The notes under the pieces: model-generated
Databases searched by the model: none
The model's input: only the letters and a program-made list of their open reading frames with translations
Told to the model about the DNA's origin: nothing
NCBI GenBank assembly: GCA_964596775.1
Contig: CAZQVN010000087.1
Span: 1-9,951 of the forward strand
Length of the DNA: 9,951 nt
Direction of reading: 5' to 3'
From: CAZQVN01 sp964596775
Lineage (GTDB): Bacteria > Eisenbacteria > RBG-16-71-46 > JABDJR01 > JAWXBZ01
In this document: positions 1-6,618 of the stretch, piece after piece
Numbering within the stretch: the first letter of the stretch is position 1
Layout: the number at the start of each line of letters is the position of its first letter
Translations under genes and position numbers: made by a program

Positions 1-85
1 ATGTACGCCGTGCCGCCGGCCGGACCGTCGGCGCCCGAGTCCGCCGCGGGGCGGCCACTCCTCCTTCAGACAGCGGGGTACTTGC

Positions 86-3000
86 ATGTTCCGAACACTC
101 CTCCTTGCCGGCATCACGCTGACCCTGGCCGCCGGCCCGGTCAGCGGTTCCGCCGGTGACTTCGACTCCCTGAAGCCGAACCAGGTGATGTCCTCGTTCC
201 AGGTCGAGGCCGTCTACGAAAACGAAACCGGCCGGGCCATCGGGGCGCGGTTCCGTCACGACAGGACGGGATTCGTTCTCGATGTGCTCTCGGTCCAGTC
301 GATTCCGCAGGGGTTCATGTGGGTCAACTCCGCGCCGCTCTCCGACCAGGGGGAGCCGCACACGCTCGAACACCTGCTCCTCGGCAAGGGGAACCGCGGG
401 CGCTATGTGGCCTCGCTCGAGGACATGTCGCTCGGCCGCTCGTCGGCCTACACCGAGCAGCGGCGCACCTGCTATCACTTCAGCACCGAGGCGGGGAAGG
501 ACATCTTCTTCAAGCTGTTCGAGGCGAAGCTCGAGGCAATGATCTCGCCGGACTTCAGCGACGAGGAGATCCGCCGCGAGGTCTGCAACATGGGCATCGT
601 CGAGAATCCGGACGGCACGCTCGGCCTCGAGGAAAAGGGGACCGTCTACAACGAGATGGTGTCGAGCTTCGAGCGGCCGTGGGGCAACCTGTACCGCGCC
701 CTCGGCCAGATGCTCTACGGCAGGGAGCACCCGCTGGCCCTGTCGTCCGGCGGCTTTCCGGCCGCCATCCGCACGATGACGCCGGAAGACCTCCGCCACT
801 TTCACGCCACCACGCATCACCTGAACAACATGGGCGCGGTCCTCGCTGTGGGCGACGAGATTCCGCTCCGGGAGTCGCTGGAAACGATGTCGGGGATCCT
901 CGCCCGCGTCGAACCGGACGGAAAGGTCGGGGAGGATCCCGCTTCGCTCTGGACGCGCCTGCCCGCTCCGCAGCCGGCGCCGGCCGGAGGGATTGCGCGG
1001 ACCCATTTCCCGCATCAGAACCCGAACGAGCCGGGGCTGATGGTGTTCGCCTGGCCCGCCGTGCGCAACCTGTCCGCCGAAGACGACTACATGATGGGCG
1101 TGTTTCTCGACGTGCTGGCTTCCGGCGAAACGTCCAATCTCTACCGGAAGTTCATCGACTCCCAGACCCGGGTGATGGACATCGGCGCCAGCTCGGTGTT
1201 CGCGTTCGTCGACGACGAGCCGGGCCAGCCGGTCTACATCGGGTTCGGCTCGGTCAATCCGTCCTCCTGCACCGAGGAGTCGCTCCGCGAGGTGCGCTCC
1301 CTGCTGCGCGATGAAATCCGCTCCGTGGCCGAACTGGCCGACGGCTCCGAGGAGCTGCGGAAGTTCAACGAGCGGGTCCTGAACCACGTGACCCAGGATC
1401 GCCGCGCCTGGCGCCGGTTCCTGAACTCGCCGCCGCGCTTCGGCTACCGCGGCACCGGGTCCGCATGGCTCGACCGGCTGCAGTCGCTGCACCGGAAGGG
1501 CGGGTTCCGGCGCAACCTGGCCGGCGTCGACGAGCTGGCCGCGGTGGAAAGGGCGGCGCGCGGCGACGTCAACGTGTGGAAGACGCGCGTGGCCGCCTGG
1601 AAGCTTCTCGATGAGCCCTACGCCGGAGCCACCACCGCGGATCCGGAAATGATCGCCTCCGAGGAGGCGGCCCGCGTTCAGCGGATCCGCGACTACGTGG
1701 ACGGCCTGAAGGCGGAGTTCGGCGTCGCGCAGGATGCCGAAGCGGTCGCGCTGTACCGCGACCGCTACAACGCCGGCACCGAGGTCATCGAGGCGAAGGC
1801 GGCCGGCATCACCATGCCCGGGTTCGTGGACAACCCGCCGCTGTCGCTGGACGGGCAGCTCAAGTTCGCCACCACGCGGCTCAAGGGGGGCGTGCCGCTC
1901 GTTGCGTCCACGTTCGACAACATGACCGGCGGAACGGCGGGGCTGGCGTTCAACATGAACGTGGTGCCGGCATCGCAGGAGGTCTACATCGCCGCCCTGC
2001 CGATGCTGATCCGGAGCATCGGCGTCGTCGAGGACGGCACGGCCGTGCCCTACGACACGTTCGAGGAATCGCTCCGCCGCGAAATCCTGTCGCTCGACGT
2101 CTACTACGACGTCAACTACAAGACGGAGAGGGTGGACCTCGTTCTGCGCGGTTCCGGCAGCGACCGCCCCGAAACCCTCCGCGCCCTCCACTGGATGAAC
2201 GGCGTCCTGCTCCGGTCGAATCTCGGCGCCGACAACCTGCCGCGGATCCGCGATGCGGTCGACCAGGCGCTCAAGTCCTCGCGCAACCGGATGCGCGGGT
2301 CGGAGGAGAGCTGGGTCAACACGCCGGCCAACGCGTTCTGGAAGCAGCACAACCCGATCCTGCTCAACGCGCACTGCTTCCTGACCCAGACGCACGCGCT
2401 GCACCGGCTGCGCTGGATGCTCAAGGAAACGACGGATGCCGCGCCGTTCCGGGCGTTTCTCGATCGCGCCGTCCTTGCCGCCGGTTCGGGGCGGACAGCC
2501 TTCACGGCGGCGCTGACCGCGGTCATCGACGGCACGCCGGGCGACCTGCTCGATCCCGCGTCGGTCGACGCGGCCACCGCCGAACTCTGCGTGGCCGCCG
2601 CCACCGACCTGCGCCAGTCGCTGTCCGAAATTCCGGACGCATCCCTCACCGGAGATGTCACGTACCTCTGCGGCCGGATGCATGCCGACCTGCTCCGCAA
2701 CCCGAAGGACGTGCTGGCGGACATCCGGGCGCTCCTGTCGACGATCGGTCGGCGGGACAACGCGCGGGCGTTCCTCGTCTCGAGCGGGGAAGACCGGGAG
2801 GCGGTCGTGCCGGGGATCGAGGCGATCCTCGACGGGCTCGGAACCGCGCCCTCGGTGCGCCGCACGATCGGGAACCGTCCGCTGATCACCTCCAGCGTGA
2901 ACGCCCGCGGCCAGGCCACCGACGGGCCGGTCTTCGTCGCCCTGGTCAACGAGAACACGCGCTCGGGGGTGCACATCCACACGACCGACTGCGCCACCTA

Positions 3001-3628
3001 CGGCACGACCGACCGCGATGCGCTCCTCCGTTTCGTGTCGGCGCGCCTGTACGGCGGCGGCGGTGCGCACAGCATGTTCATGAAGACGTGGGGAGCCGGG
3101 CTCGCGTACTCGAACGGTCTCCGGAGCAACGAGGCGAACGGGCGGATCCTCTACTACGCGGAACGCTGCCCGGACCTCGCCCAGACGCTGCAGTTCGTGG
3201 TCAACGAGCTCAGGAACGCCCCGTTCGACGAATCGCTGGCCGATTACGCCGTGGCCCAGGCGTTTTCCGGCAACCGCTCCGGGGATCGCTACGAGCTGCG
3301 CGGCGAGGCCATGGCGTCCGACCTCGCCGACGGGGTCACGCCCGCGGTCGTGGAAAGTTTCCGCAAGGGGATTCTCGAGCTCCGCGGCGACCCCGGCCTC
3401 TACCGGAAGATCCACGACCTGATGCCGGCCGTGTACGGCGAGGTGCTGCCCGGGTACGGCGTGTCCGCCGCCGAGGCCACCCGGCGCGGCAACGCGATCT
3501 ACTTCGTGATCGGGCCGGACAAGCAGGTGACGTCGTGGGAGAACCATCTCAAGACCGTGGAGCCCGACGCCCGCCTCGTGCGCATGTATCCGAGGGATTA
3601 CTGGCTGACGGGGGAGGTTTCGAACTGA
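86..3628 (+). CDS. Secreted M16 (PreP/M16C-like) zinc metalloprotease
   Basis: Predicted exported zinc peptidase of the pitrilysin/insulinase clan, most like presequence proteases, which degrade short peptides inside a closed chamber made of two half-shells. The N-terminus has R3, a hydrophobic stretch (about residues 4-17) and small residues near 20-24, which is a good Sec signal peptide. The inverted zinc motif HxxEH is H92-T-L-E95-H96, and the third ligand is E190 in GTVYNEM; the 94-residue spacing suits M16. A TCYHFST segment (about 128-134) matches the M16 N-terminal core. The second half-shell begins near residue 602 (GVPLVASTF) and ends with the C-terminal M16 domain (about 950-1170), which carries GLAYS with Y1008. 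The Arg expected seven residues before that Tyr is Thr1001 (Lys1000 adjacent). At 1180 residues it is longer than typical PreP (about 970-1000). The ATG start has GGGG seven bases upstream. It stands alone, convergent with the next group. Family is confident; the substrate is unknown. Confidence 0.9.
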   Translation: MFRTLLLAGITLTLAAGPVSGSAGDFDSLKPNQVMSSFQVEAVYENETGRAIGARFRHDRTGFVLDVLSVQSIPQGFMWVNSAPLSDQGEPHTLEHLLLGKGNRGRYVASLEDMSLGRSSAYTEQRRTCYHFSTEAGKDIFFKLFEAKLEAMISPDFSDEEIRREVCNMGIVENPDGTLGLEEKGTVYNEMVSSFERPWGNLYRALGQMLYGREHPLALSSGGFPAAIRTMTPEDLRHFHATTHHLNNMGAVLAVGDEIPLRESLETMSGILARVEPDGKVGEDPASLWTRLPAPQPAPAGGIARTHFPHQNPNEPGLMVFAWPAVRNLSAEDDYMMGVFLDVLASGETSNLYRKFIDSQTRVMDIGASSVFAFVDDEPGQPVYIGFGSVNPSSCTEESLREVRSLLRDEIRSVAELADGSEELRKFNERVLNHVTQDRRAWRRFLNSPPRFGYRGTGSAWLDRLQSLHRKGGFRRNLAGVDELAAVERAARGDVNVWKTRVAAWKLLDEPYAGATTADPEMIASEEAARVQRIRDYVDGLKAEFGVAQDAEAVALYRDRYNAGTEVIEAKAAGITMPGFVDNPPLSLDGQLKFATTRLKGGVPLVASTFDNMTGGTAGLAFNMNVVPASQEVYIAALPMLIRSIGVVEDGTAVPYDTFEESLRREILSLDVYYDVNYKTERVDLVLRGSGSDRPETLRALHWMNGVLLRSNLGADNLPRIRDAVDQALKSSRNRMRGSEESWVNTPANAFWKQHNPILLNAHCFLTQTHALHRLRWMLKETTDAAPFRAFLDRAVLAAGSGRTAFTAALTAVIDGTPGDLLDPASVDAATAELCVAAATDLRQSLSEIPDASLTGDVTYLCGRMHADLLRNPKDVLADIRALLSTIGRRDNARAFLVSSGEDREAVVPGIEAILDGLGTAPSVRRTIGNRPLITSSVNARGQATDGPVFVALVNENTRSGVHIHTTDCATYGTTDRDALLRFVSARLYGGGGAHSMFMKTWGAGLAYSNGLRSNEANGRILYYAERCPDLAQTLQFVVNELRNAPFDESLADYAVAQAFSGNRSGDRYELRGEAMASDLADGVTPAVVESFRKGILELRGDPGLYRKIHDLMPAVYGEVLPGYGVSAAEATRRGNAIYFVIGPDKQVTSWENHLKTVEPDARLVRMYPRDYWLTGEVSN

Positions 3629-3687
3629 CGGTTGCGGAGGTCGCGGACGGCGCGGGCTTGACGCCCGGAAACTCCAGGCGAAGGGGC

Positions 3688-3876
3688 TTATGTCGTTCCG
3701 TCGTCGGTGAACACGCCGTGCGACACGACGTGCCGGTCCTGGTCGTTCGTGATCTGCGCCTGGTGAAGCCACAGGTTCCACCAGGCGTACAGTTCCTCTT
3801 CACTGAGGTTGCCGAGATCCAGGTCTTCCGCGCTCAGGAAGGCATCCGGAAGCGGCTTCGATTCGGGTCGCGACAT
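3688..3876 (-). CDS. Small hypothetical protein, 62 aa, coupled to the nucleotidyltransferase-like gene
   Basis: I do not recognise this protein. It is acidic and probably helical in the middle. There is a Leu/Asp-rich stretch (SAEDLDLGNL, about residues 15-24), then an aromatic patch with WW at about 32-33 and W36, then a polar block containing TNDQDRH and SHGVF (about 43-56), which looks like a conserved motif rather than random coding. There is no signal peptide or membrane segment. Its ATG lies one base after the TGA of the upstream gene (3878-3880), with no separate Shine-Dalgarno sequence beyond GGTGA overlapping that stop. Translation is therefore probably coupled to the upstream gene by reinitiation. 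The tight spacing suggests a functional partner, for example an antitoxin or regulator of the nucleotidyltransferase, but this is inferred from position and size only. The overlapping reading frame at 3549-3803 looks like a shadow. Confidence 0.65.
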   Translation of the reverse strand: MSRPESKPLPDAFLSAEDLDLGNLSEEELYAWWNLWLHQAQITNDQDRHVVSHGVFTDDGTT

Positions 3877-3877
3877 G

Positions 3878-4672
3878 TCACCAGTTTACCACGGCAGGCA
3901 GGAGATTCCGTGCCCGTGATTCGATGACGGCGTGGGCCTCCCCGAGAGGCAGCCTTTCCGTCAATCTGAGTGTTTCCGGCCACTCCCGCCGCCAGTCCGA
4001 GGCCGCTTCGGCGTAGGCGTTCATCCGTTTCTCGTCGGCCCGGATCATCGACCGGCGTTCCTCGTCCAGGGCTGTCTCGACGGCTTCGCGACCCCGGTCG
4101 AGGAGACCGAGCAGCGGTCTTCGCGGGATTGTGCTCCGGACCGCTGCCGGATGTTCTTCGGCAAGTGCCATCAGGTCCCTGGCGCTGCGCGAATAGAGAG
4201 CCTGATCCTCGGGATGCGTCATGATGCGGGCGAGTTCGCCGATGATCGGGTAATCCTTTTCCCTCATCGTCATTTTCAGCCTGGCCAGGGTCGCCGCGTC
4301 CACGAACGGGACGGGCCGTGCGATAAGGTTCGACCAGAGTGCGTCAAGACCGGTGTCGTCGACGCGCGGCGGACGGGAAACGAAATCCGTGCGCACGCGG
4401 AGCGCTTCCGTCATGAACTCGAAGTGCGAACTCCAGCCGCTCTCCAGCCAGGAACGGGACAGCGGAGCGCCGAATCGATAGGAGGCGCCCCGACTCTCGA
4501 GGCGACCGAGAATCCACCGCGTGGATTCTTCATCCGGCCGGATGATCCAGTCGCCATCCTTGCTCGTAATGGCCAGACGGTGCAGGACGACGGCCTGGCC
4601 GGAAGAAAGAATGGCGCGCAGACGGCCCTGATTGAATTCCTTCGTGAGCAGCGTATAAATCGTATCCGGCAT
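3878..4672 (-). CDS. Predicted nucleotidyltransferase-fold protein (AbiEii/DUF6036-like), 264 aa
   Basis: Predicted to belong to the polymerase-beta-type nucleotidyltransferase superfamily, which transfers NMP to proteins, RNA or small molecules; the actual substrate is unknown. The motifs sit in the right order. A small-residue turn S24-G25-Q-A27 with H31 resembles the GGxAxxxHG element. It is followed by TSKDGDWII with the acidic pair D39-x-D41. A third acid, D96, lies in a beta-strand-like segment (LRVRTDFV) followed by RPPR. Near 129-140 is the LxxLKxxxRxKD signature (K133, R137, K139, D140) seen in AbiEii/DUF6036-type members. The rest (about 160-264) looks helical and charged. The reading frame runs open far upstream to 5650, but that part is the shadow of the neighbouring gene. 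The ATG at 4672 is chosen because the family-like sequence begins there and a -10 box lies six bases upstream. The family assignment is from motif reading, not a search. Confidence 0.65.
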   Translation of the reverse strand: MPDTIYTLLTKEFNQGRLRAILSSGQAVVLHRLAITSKDGDWIIRPDEESTRWILGRLESRGASYRFGAPLSRSWLESGWSSHFEFMTEALRVRTDFVSRPPRVDDTGLDALWSNLIARPVPFVDAATLARLKMTMREKDYPIIGELARIMTHPEDQALYSRSARDLMALAEEHPAAVRSTIPRRPLLGLLDRGREAVETALDEERRSMIRADEKRMNAYAEAASDWRREWPETLRLTERLPLGEAHAVIESRARNLLPAVVNW

Positions 4673-4678
4673 TTCGGA

Positions 4679-4684
4679 ATGATA
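4679..4684 (-). promoter_or_regulatory. Candidate -10 box (TATCAT) for leaderless transcription
   Basis: Reading the minus strand, TATCAT (five of six matches to TATAAT) ends six bases before the ATG of the nucleotidyltransferase-like gene. Transcription from it would start at or within a base or two of the start codon, giving a leaderless mRNA. No convincing Shine-Dalgarno sequence precedes this ATG, which agrees. The hexamer 17 bases upstream (TGGCCG) is a poor -35. The upstream gene ends at 4711, so the box lies in the 38-base gap between the two genes. Confidence 0.45.
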
Positions 4685-4710
4685 CCGGAGATCCGGCGGT
4701 CCGGCCACGC

Positions 4711-6323
4711 TCAGCCCCGCGCGCGGCTTCGCCAGTCCGCCGGAAGCTTGCGGAACGAGGGACCGACCAGCTCCGCGGGGGTGACGTACGCCTGGTCCCG
4801 CGGCGACAGTTCGTCCCAGCGGACCGGATCGCCGGCGATGGCGTTCATGAGTTCCACGCCCCGTTCGGTGACCCCCGGGTTGTCGAGAGGACCCGCGCCG
4901 TGCCGCGCGGCCAGCGCGACCAGGACCACGAGGTTCCTTTTCAGCAGCGCCTCGCTCCACGCCTCGCTCCCGTCGGATATGGAGCGGCCGATCCCGTAGA
5001 GCACGGATTCGAACATCGCGGTGGTGGGGTCGGCGAGCGGCGCGAAGAAGAGCGGAGCCCGGTCGGAAAAACGGAACAGCGGAGACACGCGTTCCACCGG
5101 CAGCGCGGCGGCCGGAGTCCGCCCGAAGAGGGCGCCGACCCGCTCGGTCCATCCCGGCCTGCCCGCGGGAGGAAGCGCCGACTCGTGCAGGAACCCGTCG
5201 CGCAGGGCCCGCAGGATCCGCAGGCGTTCGTGCCCGGGAAGATGACGAAGATCCTCCCGTCCGGCCGCGACGCATGCGGCGTAGAACGGGTTCAGGATCT
5301 CCTCGAAGAGCAGCCGGGTCGTGATGAAGTCGATCCGGTCGCTCCGGTGACCGAGGCCGTCCAGCGGGTAGAAGTTGAGATGCGCCGTCATCCAGTTGAC
5401 GAGGCGCGCCGCCGCGGAAGCGGCGGCCAGCGAGGGCGCGGAAGCGGCGCCGTGCGGGGGGGCGCCGTCGCGATCCGGCAGGGCCGCAAGCAGCGACACG
5501 AACGTGCCGAACGACGAGCGCAGCCCCGCCGCCTTCCGCGCCGCATACACCTCCGCCGTTTCGTTCATCCAGCGGATGCTCGTCAGGCGGGCGAGCACCA
5601 GTGAGGGGGGCGCCGGCCTGAGCGGGGCGCCGTCGTCGCCGCGCACCCATTCCTCCCGCGGCATGTCCATGCGTTCGACGGCCGTCCGGACCGCGGCCAT
5701 GGCCGCGGCGGCATCGCCGTGGCGATCGAGAAGCCGCTCGTCGGTCATCAGCGTGCGGAGCAGCCGCGAGCGGTCGTCGCGGGAGAGANNNNNNNNNNNN
5801 NNNNNNNNNNNNNNNNNNNNNNNNNNNNNNNNNNNNNNNNNNNNNNNNNNNNNNNNNNNNNNNNNNNNNNNNNNNNNNNNNNNNNNNNGCTCCCCGGGCC
5901 CGCCGAAGCCAGGTACTCCAGCGGAAACGGCGGCAGCAGCGCCGGCGCCGCCGTGTGGACCATGTGCATGTTCTCGACCGTCTTCCGGATCATGTCGTCG
6001 AGCGACGCGGCCACTTCGGCCGGGGCGTCGCGGTCCGACCAGCGCCGGTCGAAGCGGGCGGGGATCGCCGCGCGGTGCCTGCGGGCAAACGCGCCGAGGG
6101 CGCGGATCAGGCTCTTCGAGCGCGGCACGAACGCCGCATGCGCCTGGCCGCCGGCGTCGCCGAACAGCATGATCTCCGCCTCGAAGTCGATCACGCTCGA
6201 AGAGTCGTGAAAGACGAGCCGGCGTCCGCCGGGCAGGTCGGACACTTCGGGCGTCATCCGTTCCGGATCGAAGAGGAAGCGACCGGCGCCGAAACGCTCG
6301 AGCAGCTCGCGGGCTCCGCTCAT
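4711..6323 (-). CDS. Unrecognised protein, interrupted by the assembly gap
   Basis: I do not recognise a family. Reading 6323 down to 5889 gives 145 residues before the gap. Reading 5788 down to 4711 gives at least 358 residues after it (13 codons from the gap edge, then a frame that could also start at ATG 5748). Both sides have coding character, end abruptly at the gap and point the same way, so one gene of more than 500 residues is the simplest reading. The two frames do not match across exactly 100 N, which is expected if the gap length is arbitrary. The first part contains VFHDSSSVIDFEAEIMLFGD (about 37-56). The second is rich in Leu, Arg and Ala, with SPLFRFSDRAPLFF and an Ala/Leu-rich helix near the C-terminus. 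There is no obvious membrane helix. Its ATG overlaps the stop of a signal-peptide ORF, so the true protein may be exported. Confidence 0.6.
5789..5888. other. Assembly gap (100 N)
   Basis: A run of exactly 100 N, the usual placeholder for a scaffold gap of unknown length. It falls inside a coding region, so the real missing sequence and reading frame cannot be deduced. Translations crossing it are not reliable. Confidence 0.98.
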
Positions 6324-6433
6324 CGTTCCATGGCTTCCGCCGCGCCGGAGGCGTACCAGGTGACCGGCGAGGCGTCGGCGGAGAACCCGAAGGTGACCAT
6401 GAGAAGGCCGGAGAGAACGGCTCTGTTCAGCAT
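6320..6433 (-). CDS. 37-aa signal-peptide ORF, probably the N-terminus of the next gene
   Basis: A short ORF beginning MLNRAVLSGLLMV. It has a positively charged start (R4), a hydrophobic core (about residues 5-17) and an Ala-Asp-Ala site at about 19-21, a textbook Sec signal peptide. It continues through SPVTWYASGAAEAMER to a TGA at 6322-6320 that overlaps the ATG of the long downstream ORF (6323-6321) as ATGA. Two readings are possible. A one-base deletion, from sequencing or a real mutation, may have split a single secreted protein: adding one base before that ATG would join the frames into a continuous helix-like EAMERxMSGARELLERF. Alternatively it is a true short peptide translationally coupled to the next gene. 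I favour the split gene, because 16 residues after a signal peptide would be an unusual end. It is too short for standard gene calling to retain reliably. Confidence 0.5.
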   Translation of the reverse strand: MLNRAVLSGLLMVTFGFSADASPVTWYASGAAEAMER

Positions 6434-6440
6434 GTCGGGT

Positions 6441-6469
6441 ATGCTAACCCCTGGTGGTTGAGGGAACAA
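6441..6469 (-). promoter_or_regulatory. Candidate promoter for the minus-strand group
   Basis: On the minus strand, TTGTTC (6469-6464) and TAGCAT (6446-6441) are separated by 17 bases. The -10 keeps the TAnnnT pattern and ends seven bases before the ATG at 6433, so transcription would start at or just before the start codon. The -35 matches the sigma-70 consensus only in its first half. The only Shine-Dalgarno-like stretch (AGGGG) is 14 bases from the ATG, too far to be convincing, which also favours a leaderless start. Confidence 0.35.
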
Positions 6470-6527
6470 CGGAACGTCCTTCGACCATCGCCGCTGCCGC
6501 CGGTGGAAGGCTCATCCGCGGAGCGGG

Positions 6528-6556
6528 TTGAACCGGTCCGGCCGGGATCGTAAACT
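6528..6556 (+). promoter_or_regulatory. Candidate sigma-70 promoter for tldD-tldE
   Basis: TTGAAC (6528-6533) and TAAACT (6551-6556) are separated by an ideal 17 bases, each with four of six consensus matches. Transcription would begin near 6563, leaving a 5' untranslated region of about 55 bases before the GTG at 6619. It lies in the 185-bp divergent region; the rest of that region shows no clear operator or riboswitch. Confidence 0.5.
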
Positions 6557-6605
6557 CCTCTCCTTCCTCTGACAGTTCCCGTTCGCTGGGCGGACGATCA
6601 CTCCC

Positions 6606-6611
6606 GGGAGG
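6606..6611 (+). promoter_or_regulatory. Ribosome binding site deciding the GTG start of tldD
   Basis: GGGAGG lies seven bases before the GTG at 6619, a strong Shine-Dalgarno sequence. It supports the GTG as the start and keeps the twin-arginine signal complete. It overlaps a ten-base palindrome (6601-6610) that is too tight to form a useful hairpin. Confidence 0.75.
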
Positions 6612-6618
6612 TTTTATT

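Noticed and set aside
1..85. ATG at position 1 opening a short frame
   Set aside because: No upstream context, Pro/Arg-rich composition and overlap with the M16 signal peptide; nothing supports a gene.
3653..3667. Small hairpin CGGGC-loop-GCCCG between the two convergent genes
   Set aside because: Only a five-base-pair stem and no T-tract on either side, so it is not a convincing terminator. No better terminator was seen in 3629-3687.
3932..4999. Plus-strand 355-codon frame opposite the minus-strand genes
   Set aside because: No family-like motifs and low-complexity composition, overlapping two better minus-strand genes; typical antisense openness of GC-rich DNA.
4673..5650. Long open reading frame upstream of the nucleotidyltransferase ATG on the same frame
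   Set aside because: It is Arg/Gly/Pro-rich antiphase sequence lying over the better coding frame ending at 4711, so it is a GC-rich shadow and not an N-terminal extension.
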